The notes under the pieces are model-generated. The model was not told the origin of the DNA and ran no database searches. It was given only the letters and a program-made list of their open reading frames with translations. A DNA stretch of 64,000 nucleotides from Costus lasius (Eukaryota > Streptophyta > Magnoliopsida > Zingiberales > Costaceae), in contig JANVAS020000239.1 of assembly GCA_027563935.2 (NCBI GenBank), positions 5,766,001 through 5,830,000 on the forward strand. Reading direction: 5' to 3'. Positions 47,467 to 59,342 of this stretch are shown piece by piece. How positions within the stretch are numbered: the first letter of the stretch is position 1; the number at the start of each line of letters is the position of its first letter. A program made the translations under genes and the position numbers.

Positions 47467-48619
47467 AATTCCTATGGTGATAGCAGAAGATAAACTTAAT
47501 CATGCAATTCTAATATTCAAACAGTAAATAAAAGAAAGCATGAATCTTATGTGGTAAGAGCCCATAGCCCTAGTGAGACCTTAACCTAACTTAAGTCTTC
47601 ACTTGCTCTTCTTGGGTCTTTAGCTGCTCATCTGGCCCAAATCAGGGCCCAAGCGCCATTTGCAGATCTGGTGCGCCCACCAGGAATATGCGCCAGGTCC
47701 TAGGGTCGAACCCTAGACCTCCCACCTGGTCCAGCCACTGCTGCAAGCGCCTCTGCCAAGTGTGCTTTGTGCTCTTGTCTAATTAAATTACAAATTTAAC
47801 TATCTAGACAAGATTGACACGCAGGTCAATTACATTTTATAAATTAAAACAATGTGATACGCAGATCACAATAATTAATTTACAATTTTAAATCCCAGGC
47901 ACGCAGGCCCCAGCACGGCACACAATTAATATGGGCAGCCCACATAAGACTAAATAGACAAACATATGCATCCAATCAGCAATCATGTGATCCATTATAA
48001 AAATTAAAATTTTTGAAAAACCCCATGGGATCAATTTTAATTTTTTTTTCCTTACTTGCCCTACAACCTTACAACGGTCCATTACTAGGGATCCACTCAT
48101 CCAACCTAGTCAGATCCACTGCCCTTGCATGCACCAAGTCCTAACTGACTTGTGTTGACCAAGAGGCCAACCATGCATGCGCCAAGGGCTGAACGACCAC
48201 ACTGAGGTCTGGCAAGCGGGTGTGACCCCGGGCCTAACTCAGGTGCGTTCATGGGTCGTCTCAATCAGACATCGCTACACGCCTGTCTGCAGTCGACCTA
48301 TAGCCACCTCAAGCTTACGCCAAGGTGCTATCCAGTCGACCCATCAAGGCTGTCAGATTGTCTGATCAGACTGATTGGATCTGACCTAGGGGGTGATTTC
48401 AACCCTAATAACCCGTCTAAGGGTTTATAGCAGGGCCTTAGATCTAATGTTAATCGCGCATGTGATATTTTCTTTTGAGAAAACTTAAGCTACAACATGC
48501 GCCAACATAGATGCGCAAAAATAAAAGCATAAACAAGTTTCGCACATATAAGATCTAAGCACATATGGATCACAATCAAAGCAATCATATGAACATATAA
48601 TCCTGGCTCTGATACCAAT
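47467..48619 (-). other. Cop3 leader, part next to its 5' LTR, with primer site
   Basis: The leader resumes after Cop4. The second half of the long hairpin comes first, then the tRNA-like block near 47690-47755, and CTGCGN hairpins at 47813-47830, 47853-47870 and 47897-47910. The GTTGGCC/GGTCAAC stem is near 48155. The primer site is at 48606-48617 (reverse of TGGTATCAGAGC). No coding capacity seen. Confidence 0.75.
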
Positions 48620-50309
48620 TGAAGGGAACCCCTAACTAAGGGGTAGAAACCCTAATGGTAGCGCAACAAAATTTCGCATGGGATATTAGGGTTTCAAAGG
48701 ATCTATATATGTCATATAACTAGCTTTCGAACATTTGAATATATGAAAATAAATTCATACCATTGCCATCGGTTTGATGAAGCTTTGGAAGGAAAGACGC
48801 AAGCGAGTCTTCTCCTAAGTTTCACACACAGGATGAACAATGCGCCTACTCCCTTGATGTTCCTTGTGCTAGCAAGGCTTCAAGGTTGTCTTGTCGAAAT
48901 GGAAAGGAAAGAGAGATCGCCTTGCTTAGTCGAATGGTCCCTCTTGTCGTCCACCTTCTCTACACGAGAATGCCTTTCGAATGAAAAAACCCCAGAGCGA
49001 CAAAGGCGTGAAGAGGCAAGTAAGAGGCGATGTGAGATCATGGCCACGTTTGAGGACATGCTATCTAAAAATAGCAAAGTCCAAACGTTCATGCGACCAT
49101 GCATAAACCCACTCGCAAATGCCTTATTAATTGAACCATGCGCTCAAACCAATGAGCCAGTTCAAATCAATTTGGTTTAATAACCAAATAAACCAAGCAA
49201 TCAGTCCAGACCATAATAAAACCCTAAGGCTCTTGATCTGACCGTCGATCTCTTGATGCTTCTGATCTGACCGATCTAGCATGTATTCTCTCGATCGAAG
49301 CTTACCGATCTCAAGCCCTAATCAATCAAACATGATCAGACCAGATCTCACTCACAATCAGAGATTAAATCACTTTAAAATGAACCCGAACAATTCAGTC
49401 CACACGATCTGACTTAAGTAAGCCATATCATCAAATTGTGCGACCCTGAGGGTTTCCTTTAAATGTCGGTAACGATAACTCACATTATCACGATCAGTGA
49501 GGGGTATCTAGCAACACATCACTGTCTCCCGATATAAAGGAATGAGTCTTCCAAGACTACACCCAAACCATAGCACAAGTGTGAATCAATTCACAAAGCA
49601 TACATATTTCCTTTGCCACTGGATGTTCTTATTGGACAAGCGTGTCAAGCTTGTAGCTCCAATATGATGAGCATGATTAGATCAGATGAACACAGTCACC
49701 CGGGTATGGCCATACACTTTCTCAATCATCTCATCCAAGGGGGCCCCTTTAGAACATCACACTCCTTAAACAAGGAGACGGCAATCCTATGTCTATCACT
49801 AGTGCCCTAACCTGACTCAAGCTCACCATCCAAGATAGCCTCTAATCATTATGTTTCAAATGATATTGAACTACCTCAAAACAATGACAATCATCATTTA
49901 GAAAACACAAGTGATCTCAAGTCAAAGGAAATGTGCCACTTGTCATATTCAAGGATTATTCACATTGTGACAAACAATTGAATAACCTAGTAGGGTCTGT
50001 CCAGTACATCCAATGTACCCATGAGTCTACATCTTATTCCATGCTCGAAGCATCCTATAAGATTAGAACACATATTAGTCTCAATCATATCAAGGCTGTC
50101 TCATGTTCACCAAGATACATCGACTAAGGACATAACAGCATGTCAGCCCAGCTGAACAGCTTTGAGACATTATTCAGAAGAATATATATTGCAGCAGACA
50201 ATGTAACTAACTGAATAACAACCATGCCTATATAAACATAACAGTTTATTACATGATACAGATATATTCCCATGGCCTCAAACATTAGCCTTAAGGGCAT
50301 ACCCCAACA
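48620..50309 (-). repeat. Cop3 5' LTR
   Basis: This 1690-bp LTR pairs with 32095-33784 with about ten differences. It has the U3 block at 50004-50063, CTATTTTTAG at 49065-49074 (reverse) and donor-like GTATGA with first base 48760. It is followed by ACTTT. Confidence 0.95.
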
Positions 50310-50314
50310 ACTTT

Positions 50315-50349
50315 CTCAATCATCTCATCCAGGGGGGCCCCTTTAGAAC
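50315..50349 (-). repeat. Cop2 5' LTR, second piece
   Basis: These 35 bp continue the Cop2 LTR after Cop3 (compare 13611-13645) and include the palindromic GGGGGGCCCC. They end AGAAC, the presumed target of Gyp3. Confidence 0.88.
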
Positions 50350-51246
50350 TGTAAGATCCAAGAATCTTAATTCCTTGTAAGTACTATTCTTGATTTAAAT
50401 CTTTGGCTGTGATATTTGTCCTATGTTTTGATTTTGTCAACCCTAGGATGGGGGAGAATTTTATCCCTAAAACCTTTAGGGGTTATTTATAAATTAGTGG
50501 AAATGGGTTAGTGGATATTAATTTAAGCCTTACCGGATTTTGACTCTAGTAATTAATTAATTAGAGCTTATTGGATGTTAATTTAATCCTTATTGGATTT
50601 TCACTTAAGGGAATAATTAGCTATGGGTTATTGGGTTTGCACTTAAATTAAATGATATTGGGTTTAAAATTTGAATTAGTGGATTAATTTATAAACCCTT
50701 TACCTTAATTAGAAATCCAAAATTTTAGGTTTGGTACTTGGGGCGAAAAAAAAAAAAAACCTTAGGGGCGGCGGTTTGAAGGCTTGGGCGATTCCTTGGA
50801 GGCTTGGACGAAATTCTTCTTCTTCCTTTTTCCCTTGGCCGGCGTTCCTTGGTGCTTGGTGGCGTTTTCTCTTCCTTTGGTGGCGTCTACCTAAGAACAT
50901 TGGTGGAACTTTAAGACCCTTAGACGAGTTTTGTGGAGAGAATTTCACCTTGGTGTTCACGGTTCAAGATAAGAGGTGAGTGGGGTGTCTTATTCGAATT
51001 ATATCCATTTGGTTGTGCTAGATGATAAGTTTGATTGCTTGGAAATTTCACCATGCTAAGAACCGAAACTCAAGGTGTATCTATCATGAAAACCGAAATC
51101 TTGCAACATGAAATTTAAGATATTTCTTATATGGAATTTAGGTAGCTTTAAATCAGTGATTCTTGAGCATGAAATTCTTATTACTAAGGTTTAGATTTTT
51201 AAGTAGATAATATGCTAGTAATTGTAGAAACCGTGGGCTATATGTT
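50350..51246 (+). repeat. Gyp3 5' LTR, truncated
   Basis: It matches the 3' LTR (54462 onward) until ACCGTGGGC near 51238. From about 51239-51250 the sequence changes to pol, with a short overlap around GTAG at the joint. At least 430 bp of LTR is missing compared with the visible 3' LTR. Confidence 0.9.
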
Positions 51247-54200
51247 GTAGATCTAATCCTTTTAGACATGCAAGACTATGATGTCATCCTAGGTATGGAT
51301 TGGTTATCCTCGCATCATGCCACTGTGGATTGCTTTGAGAAAGTAATCACCTTGAATCTACTAGATGGGAGTCGGCTTTTTGTGAGAGGTCTGGTGTCAG
51401 ACCAAGGACCACATGTGATATCTTTCCTGCAGGCCAGAAAGTTACTTGCTAGTGGGTGTAAGGGTTATATTGCACATGTTAAGGTGCAGGATGATTCTAC
51501 TCCTGATTTGACTCAGATGGCGGTGGTGCAAGAGTTTCCTGATGTGTCCTCTGAGGAATTTTCAGGCTTGCCACCAATGCGAGAGGTAGAGTTTGGTATT
51601 GAGTTGGTGCTAGGTACTGCACCTATCTCCAAAGCTCCTTACCGCATGGCTACCTCAGAGTTGGCCGAGCTTAAGAAGCAACTGGAGGAATTGCTGGAGA
51701 AAGGTTACATCCGGCCTAGTGCTTCTCCCTGGGGAGCACCAGTGCTGTTCGTAAAGAAAAAGGATGGAACCCTGAGGATGTGTATAGACTACAGGCAACT
51801 GAACCAAGTGACTATCAAGAATAGGTATCCTCTCCCCAGAATTGATGATCTATTTGATCAATTACAGGGGGCTACAGTGTTCTCTAAGATAGATCTGAGA
51901 TCAGGGTATTACCAGCTTAGGGTCAAGGATGAGGATATATTTAAGACTGCTTTCAGGACCAGGTATGGGCATTTTGAATTTCTAGTTATGCCTTTTGGAC
52001 TGACGAATGCACCTGCTGTCTTCATGGATTTGATGAACAGGGTATTTCATGAATTGCTTGATTCTTGTGTGGTAGTCTTCATAGATGATATCTTGGTGTA
52101 CTCTCGGACTACTTCGGATCATGTCAGTGACTTGCGCAGAGTGGTGGAGATCCTGAGGAAAAACTGATTATATGCCAAGGCCAGTAAGTGTGAGTTTTGG
52201 CTAGAAAAGATCAGCTTCCTTGGGCATGTGATTTCTGGTCAGGGGGTGTCTGTGGATCCAGTTAAGGTGCAAGCCATCCTTAATTCGGGAAGACCGGCTA
52301 GTGCTACTGAGATCAGAAGTTTCCTGGGTCTAGCAGGTTACTACCGGAGGTTTGTTGAGGGATTCTCCAAGCTGGCGGGTCCTTTAACTAAATTGACCAG
52401 AAAGGAGGCCAAGTTTAATTGGGATGACAAGTGTGAGGAGAGCTTTCAGGAGCTGAAGAGAAGGTTGACTAGTACACCGATCCTCATTATTCCTAGTGAT
52501 GGGGAAAGGTTTACCGTCTATACGGATGCTTCAGGCAAGGGGTTGGGTTGCGTCTTGATGCAGAAGGGTAATGTGGTAGCCTATGCTTCGAGACAACTGA
52601 AGGAGTATGAGTTGAACTACCCTACTCATGACTTAGAGTTGGCGGCCGTAGTCTTTGCTCTGAAGATATGGCGCCACTATTTATTGGGTCAGGAGTTTGA
52701 TCTGTTCACTGACCATCAGAGTCTCAAGTACATCTTCACTCAGAAGGAGTTGAACATGAGACAGAGAAGATGGATGGAGTTGATCAAAGACTATGACTTC
52801 GCTATTCAGTATCAGGCTGGAAAGGCCAATGTAGTGGCTGATGCACTGAGCAGACATCCAGTTACTTCAGTAGCGGCACTACAGGTCAGTGAGTGGCAGT
52901 TACTGCAGGAGTTCCGAGATCTCAGGATCAGTGTTTCTCCTAGAGTTCAGTCGGGTTATGTGGCTTTCCTCAGAGTACAGTCTGTTTTGTTGCAGAAGAT
53001 CAGAGATCAGCAGTCTGTGGATCCGAGATTAGCTCAGATCAGGGATAGTTTGGTTGCGGGTACAGTTCAGGATTTTAGCTTGTCTGATGATGGTGTTCTT
53101 CGGTTCCGTGGAAGGGTGTGTGTCCCTGAGGAACCGAGCTTGAGGAAAGAAATACTGGAGGATAGCCATAACTCCAAATATTCTCTACACCCTGGTGTGA
53201 CTAAGATGTATCAGGACCTCAAGAAGAGTTTTTGGTGGCCGGGTATGAGGAAAGAGGTAATCGATTTTGTCTCTAGGTGTTTAACCTGTCAGACTGTAAA
53301 GGCTGAACACCCGAAGCCTGGTGGTTTGTTGCAGCCCCTTCCTATTCCTGAGTGGAAGTGGGAATGCATCAGTATGGACTTTGTGTGTGGTTTGCCCAGA
53401 ACCAGATTGGGTCATGATGCTATTTGGGTGATTGTTGATAGACTCACTAAATCAGCCCACTTTCTCCCGATCAAGATGACTTATCCTTTAGAGAGACTGG
53501 CTAGGTTGTACATTGATGAGATAGTCAGACTGCATGGAGTGCCGGTTGATATTGTGTCTGATAGGGACTCTCGGTTTCTGTCCAGGTTTTGGAAGAGCTT
53601 ACAGGAGAGTTTGGGTACTAAGTTGAATTTTAGTACAGCATACCATCCTCAGTCTGATGGCCAGATGGAGCGTACTATCCAGACTCTAGAAGACCTGTTG
53701 AGAGCTTATGTGGTTGATTGGAGTTCTGAGTGGGACCGGGATCTACCTTTGATAGAGTTCACCTATAATAATAGCTTCCACTCCAGTATTCAGATGGCTC
53801 CTTATGAGGCTTTGTATGGGAGAAGGTGTAGGACTCCCTTGTGTTGGGAGGAAACCGGTGATAGATTGATTTTGAGATCTGATGCAGTACAGGAGACTAC
53901 TGATAAGGTCAAAGAGATTCAGGATAAACTGAAGATTTCTCGGGACAGACAGAAGAGTTATGCTGATGACCGTCGTCGTCCCCTAGAGTTTATGGTAGGG
54001 GATCATGTTTTCTTAAAGGTATCACCGACTAAGGGTGTTATGCGGTTTGGCAAGAAAGGAAAGCTGAGCCCGAGGTTTGTGCGACCTTTTGACATTATTG
54101 AGAGAGTTGGTCCAGTGGCTTACAGGTTAGCTTTACCTCCTGCTTTGGAACATTTGCATAATGTATTCCATGTTTCTGCTTTGAGGAAATATCATCCTGA

Positions 54201-54432
54201 TCCATCCCATGTATTGGAGTTGGAACCTCTTCAGATTCAGAGTGATTTGACCTTTGAGGAAAGACCTCTCCGGATTGTGGATAGAAAGGATAAAGTTCTG
54301 AGGAACAAGTCTATACCTTTGGTAAAGGTTATCTGGGGAAATCAGTCGGTTGAGGAGGCGACCTGGGAGACTGAAGCTGATATGAGGATGTTGTATGCTT
54401 ATCTTTTTGATGATATGAATGTTGAGCTTTAG
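51247..54432 (+). pseudogene. pol: Gyp3 Pol with chromodomain, 5' deleted and one stop
   Basis: Coding resumes at the end of the protease region ([19 protein letters not shown]). RT follows (FIDDILVYS), then RNase H ([16 protein letters not shown]), HHCC/DDE integrase and a chromodomain with [14 protein letters not shown], ending at TAG 54430-54432. TGA at 52165-52167 replaces CGA shortly after the RT active site; the frame is otherwise open. Protein similarity to Gyp2 is very high, and Gyp3 keeps residues that Gyp2 lost (W before PGM, A in ADALSR). There is no start codon of its own. Confidence 0.92.
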
Positions 54433-54448
54433 AGGACTAAAGCTTTAT

Positions 54449-54461
54449 AAGGAGGGAGGGA
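54449..54461 (+). other. Gyp3 polypurine tract
   Basis: AAGGAGGGAGGGA lies before the 3' LTR, as in Gyp2. Confidence 0.85.
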
Positions 54462-55783
54462 TGTAAGATCCAAGAATCTTAATTCCTTGTAAGTACTATT
54501 CTTGATTTAAATCTTTGGCTGTGATATTTGTCCTATGTTTTGATTTTGTCAACCCTAGGATGGGGGAGAATTTTATCCCTAAAACCTTTAGGGGTTATTT
54601 ATAAATTAGTGGAAATGGGTTAGTGGATATTAATTTAAGCCTTACCGGATTTTGACTCTAGTAATTAATTAATTAGAGCTTATTGGATGTTAATTTAATC
54701 CTTATTGGATTTTCACTTAAGGGAATAATTAGCTATGGGTTATTGGGTTTGCACTTAAATTAAATGATATTGGGTTTAAAATTTGAATTAGTGGATTAAT
54801 TCATAAACCCTTTACCTTAATTAGAAATCTGAAATTTTAGGTTTGGTACTTGGGGCGAAAAGAAAAAAAAAACCTTAGGGGCGGCGATTTGAAGGCTTGG
54901 GCGATTCCTTGGAGGCTTGGACGAAATTCTTCTTCTTCCTTTTTCCCTTGGCCGGCGTTCCTTGGTGCTTGGTGGCGTTTTCTCTTCCTTTGGTGGCGTC
55001 TACCTAAGAACATTGGTGGAACTTTAAGACCCTTAGACGAGTTTTGTGGAGAGAATTTCACCTTGGTGTTCACAGTTCAAGATAAGAGGTGAGTGGGGTG
55101 TCTTATTCGAATTATATCCATTTGGTTGTGCTAGATGATAAGTTTGATTGCTTGGAAATTTCACCATGCTAAGAACCGAAACTCAAGGTGTATCTATCAT
55201 GAAAACCGAAATCTTGCAACATGAAATTTAAGATATTTCTTATATGGAATTTAGGTAGCTTTAAATCAGTGATTCTTGAGCATGAAATTCTTATTACTAA
55301 GGTTTAGATTTTTAAGTAGATAATATGCTAGTAATTGTAGAAACCGTGGGCAATATGTGGTATTATGTAAAGTAGATTGTAAGAATACAAATTTTAATCC
55401 TGTGTTGATTTTTTTTGGATGCCCTGATAAATGCTAATAGTGTTATAGGATCCATGATCGTTTCTCTATGAGCAGCATGTTTATATATCTATGGCCATGT
55501 ATTCTTGATTGAGAAACTTGGGTGATAACTTAGCAAGGTTATACTGAACTGATCAGCATGAAACCTAAGGACTCTACACTACATTATGTGGTTATGTGGT
55601 TTCGAATGTTATGTGTTGTGGTCTGTGTACCCGTTGTGGGACGGATAGGACTAAGGCTAAGTGTAACTGTGTACTCAAGGGGATAGTCTATATGTGATAG
55701 ATTAGGGGTTGGAGATTTTAGCCCTGTGTTTGTGATATGTGAGGGGTTGATGTTTCAGCCCTGCCTGTTGTGATATTGTGATG
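54462..55783 (+). repeat. Gyp3 3' LTR, left part
   Basis: 1322 bp are visible before Cop5. The first part matches the 5' remnant. The later part matches the Gyp2 LTR in outline, for example GGACTAAGGCTAAGTGTAACTG and GTTGATGTTTCAGCCCTGCC. TGATG at 55779-55783 is the likely Cop5 target. Confidence 0.9.
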
Positions 55784-57480
55784 TGTTGGAGTATGCCCTT
55801 AAGGCTAATGTTTGAGGCCTTGGGATTGTATAAGTATCATGTAATAAACTCTTATGTTTATAAAAGGCATGGTTGTTATTCAGGTTGTTACCTTGTCTGC
55901 TGTAATAAGTGTACTTCTGAATAATGTCTCAAAGCTGTTCAGCTAGGCTGACAGGCTATATGTCCTTAGTCGAGATATCTTGGTGAACATGAGATAGCCT
56001 TGATATGATTGAGACTAATATAAGTGCTAATCTTATAGGATGCTTCGAGCATGGAATAAGATGTAGACTCATGGGTACATTGGATGTACTGGACAGACCC
56101 TACTGGGATATTCCATTGCTTGTCACAATGTGAATGATCCTTGTAAGCAGCAAGTGGCACATGTCCTCTGACTTGAGATCACTTGTGTTTCTAAATGATG
56201 ATTGTCATTGTCTTGAGGTAGTTCAATATCATTTGAAACATAATGATTATAGACTATCTTGGATGGTGAGCTTGAATCAGGTTAGGGCACTAGTGATAGA
56301 CATAGGATTGCCGTCTCCTTGTTTAAGGAGTGTGATGTTCTAAAGGGCCCCCTTATGAGATGATTGAGATAGTGTATGGCCATACCCAGATGACTATGTG
56401 CATCTGATCTAATCATGCTCATCGTATTGGAGTTACAGGCTTGACATGCTTGTCCAATAAGAACATCCAGTGGCAAAGGAATTATGTATGCCTTGTGAGT
56501 TTGATTCACACTTGTGCTATGGTTTGGGAGTAGTCTTGGAAGACTCTTTCCTTTATATCGGGAGACAGTGATGTGTTGCTAGATACCCCTCACTGATCGT
56601 GATAACGTAAGTTATCGTTACCGACATTTAGAGGAAACCCTCAGGGTCGCACAATTTGGTGATATGGCTTACTTGAGTCAGATCGTATGGACTGGATTCT
56701 TTGAGTTCAGATTATAGGGATTTAATCTCTGATTGTAAGTGAGATCTGGTCTGATCATGTTTGATTGATTAGGACTTGAGATCGGTAAGCTTCGATCGAG
56801 AGAGATGATGCTAGATCGGAGAGATCAGGGGCATCAGGAGATGAATGGTTAGATCATGAGCCTTGGGGTTCGATTTGGTCTAGACCAAGTGGCTTGAGCT
56901 ATTTCGGTTTGGTTTGATGAACCAAATTCGATTGAACGATTTGGATTGAACCGGTTCACAAATGTGAACGCTTGGTTCAATGCCAAAATGCGTTCATGAA
57001 GTGGCTTGAACGCTTGGCTTGATTCTCTTCCACTTATGGAAAGTAATCAAAGCCGGTTATGCTTCAACGCCAAAACGCATAAGCGTTGGCTTCTTCACTT
57101 GAACGCGATCATCCTTTCGTTGGGTGGTTGACGAAGGTGGGAGAGAAGCAAGAGAAGCTCTCGGCCAAGAAAGGGAATCATCTCATCATCCCTTCCAATT
57201 CGACAAAAGAAAAGCTTGGGTGTCTTGCTAGCACAAGGGACCGCAAGGAGTAAGCATCTTCATCTTGTGTGTGAACTTGTGGAGGAGATCTATTTTGTTC
57301 TCTTCATCCAAGCCGACTTCCAAGCATATGGCGTTGGTATGAATTTCCATCTCAATCTATTCAATCGGTTATAGTTGAACATATGGCATGCAAATGATCT
57401 TAAACCCTTGCTTCCGCTAGCATCTTTTTCATTAGCGCCATGCTTAGGGTTTTTGCCCCCCATTTTAAGGGGTTTCTTCA
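55784..57480 (+). repeat. Cop5 5' LTR
   Basis: It runs from TGTTGGAG to TTCTTCA. The U3 inverted-repeat block is at 56030-56089, a GATAAC-GTAA-GTTATC stem is near 56601, and donor-like GTATGA starts at 57337. Confidence 0.95.
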
Positions 57481-57482
57481 AT

Positions 57483-57494
57483 TGGTATCAGAGC
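57483..57494 (+). other. Cop5 primer-binding site
   Basis: TGGTATCAGAGC lies two bases after the LTR. Confidence 0.94.
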
Positions 57495-59342
57495 TAGGCT
57501 CTATGCATGCTATTATGTTTGCTGATGTGATCCATACATGTTGCGCTTACTTGATGAACTTTGCGCTTACTTGATGATTTGGTTACATGAACTTTGCGCT
57601 TGTGTCATGGTTACATGAACTTTGCGCTTGTGGCATGATTACCTAAAGTTTGCGCTCCCCCTTGAAGGGGACCCCCTAAAGTTTGCGCTCCCCCTTGAAG
57701 GGGACCCCCTTAGATCTAAGGGTTATCAATATGAATGAAGCATGTTGTTTGATTGTTTGCGCTTGATCTAGATGTTTTATAAAACTTATATCTTGCGCGG
57801 CTGATTAGATCTAAGGTGCCCCTACTATAATTCCTTAGATGGGTTGATGGGGTTGAAAGCATAATCTAAATAGATCCAAGTCTGATCAGACCATCTGACA
57901 GCTCAGATGAGTTGACCTGATAGCACCTATGCGCAAGCACAAGGTGGCTGTAGGTTGACTGCATCTAGGGCGTGTAGCGAGGTCTGGTTGAGACAACTAC
58001 TGAACACACATGAGTTAGGCCCGGGGTCACACCCGCTTGCCAAAACTCATGAGGGTGGTTCAGCCCTTGGCGCATGCATGGTTGACCATTAGGTCAACAC
58101 GGGTCAGTTAGGACTCGGTGCATGCAAGGGCAGTGGATCTGACTAGATGGATGCGTGGATCCCTATCAATGGACCATTGTAAGGTTATAGGGCTTATAAG
58201 GAAATTAAAATTGATACCATGGGGTTTTTCAAAAATTTTAATTTCATGAATGGATCACATGTTGATTGAACCATATGCTTGTTTATTTAGTCTTATGTGG
58301 GTTGCCCATTTGTGTGCTGTGCTGGGGCCTGCGTGCCTGGATTTAAAAATTGTAAATTAATTTGTGATCTGCGAATCACATTGTACTTAATTTATAATAT
58401 GTTGTTGACCTGCGAGTCAACCTTGTCTAGATAGATCAAATGTACTTTGATTAGACAAGAGCACAAAGGCACACATCCAAGAGGGGCATTCACCTGGTGG
58501 TGCACCTGAGGTGCTCTTGGCGCTAGGGCACTGGGTTGGACCAGATGAGATGCAATGGAGCTCAAGTGAAGACTTAAGTAAAATTAAGGTCTTACTAGGG
58601 TTCATGGGCTTTTACCACATAAGATCATGCATTCTATTTATTGCTTTTATAATTAGAATTGCATGTTTAAGTTTATCTTCTGCTATCACCATAGGACTTC
58701 CATGATAGTTAAGAAGATAAAAGACCGTTAAAATCCAACGCTAACATATCAAGCTCGATAAGCCTTCTGACGCGAAACCTCACCTTTCTGATTATCGTTG
58801 GAGCCGTGTTGAACCCACTCAGTGGGCACGTCCATCTATCTTCAGACGGTGCTGGATTTCACCTGCGTGTTACAGAGTTGGGATTTATCCCCTCTCGTTG
58901 CTCAGCATAGCACGTGGTGGTCCAGGGAGTAGGTCAGGTCAGCTTGACCATGTAGACTACATATGTGGCGCATATGGTAGCGCATGGAGGCAGCCATCTC
59001 TGGGATCAGAGATTGTGTTGTACCAACTCAGTTGGCACAGTCTGCTGGATTGCCAAGATGAAGGGGAATCGCACGGGTTGGCGATTGGCTGGGACAGCCT
59101 ACCAGAAATTAGTGCTTGTCATCTCTGTGCATCTTATCTCGCCTGAGCGGGACGCGGAGACCAAGTATGAAATCTGGATCCCATCTCACTAAAAGAGTGT
59201 TACTCTTTCGGACTGTTTACTGGATTTTTCAGTCAGACAAAATAGTGAGAAAAGAATCTTTCTTAAGTCCTGGATTGATTCTGAACATTGATACTGACCT
59301 TGCTGTTCTTGCTTGTTGTAGATTCCTGCAGCAACGAACACC
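57495..59342 (+). other. Cop5 structured leader
   Basis: Tandem repeats are at 57541-57710. CTGCGN hairpins: loop near 58329-58334, then 58363-58380 and 58404-58421; the last stem is GTTGAC/GTCAAC, a compensatory change from ATTGAC/GTCAAT. The long hairpin is near 58674-58723. Bulged hairpins are at 58805-58830 (bulge TTGAA) and 59011-59042. The acceptor-like TTGTAG ends at 59321. The tRNA-like block is missing near 58470. Confidence 0.72.
57541..57710 (+). repeat. Short tandem repeats in Cop5 leader
   Basis: TTGCGCTTACTTGATGAWYT occurs twice in a row, ACATGAACTTTGCGCTTGTG about twice more, then a 33-bp unit twice (57643 and 57676) containing GCTCCCCCTTGAAGGGGACC. The last unit resembles the 3' end of the copia LTRs (GCTCCCTCAAGAAGGGGACC in Cop4). 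Confidence 0.8.

Larger units (their letters stand above)
32095..50309 (-). mobile_element. Cop3: Ty1/copia element, split by Cop4
   Basis: Cop3 lies in the Cop2 5' LTR, with perfect ACTTT duplications at 32090-32094 and 50310-50314. Both LTRs are 1690 bp and differ at about ten positions (about 0.6%). Gag-pol is 33805-37689 on the minus strand. The leader is cut by Cop4 at 38335-47461. Without Cop4 the element is 9.08 kb. The LTR ends differ from Cop2 (TGAAGGGAACCCC against TGAAAGTACCCC on the plus strand), marking another subfamily. Confidence 0.95.
12504..50349 (-). mobile_element. Cop2: Ty1/copia element, split by Gyp2, Cop3 and Gyp3
   Basis: Cop2 is the outer host of most of the window, on the minus strand. 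Its own pieces are the 3' LTR (12504-14196), end of RNase H (14217-14549), the rest of gag-pol (25586-29134), leader and primer site (29135-30986), and 5' LTR pieces 30987-32094 and 50315-50349. The remaining 5' LTR is beyond the window. The base order across each inserted element is continuous once the 5-bp duplication is discounted. The LTR copies differ at about ten sites in 1.1 kb, the oldest of the dated elements here. Confidence 0.92.
50350..55783 (+). mobile_element. Gyp3: Ty3/gypsy chromovirus, internally deleted, 3' end off window
   Basis: Gyp3 is related to Gyp2 but has a distinct LTR start (TGTAAGATCCAAGAATC). A truncated 5' LTR is fused directly to the end of the protease region, so primer site, gag and most of protease are gone. 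Pol and the chromodomain follow to 54432, then the 3' LTR, which is cut by Cop5 at 55783. It cannot be autonomous. The left target AGAAC (50345-50349) has no visible partner. Confidence 0.93.
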
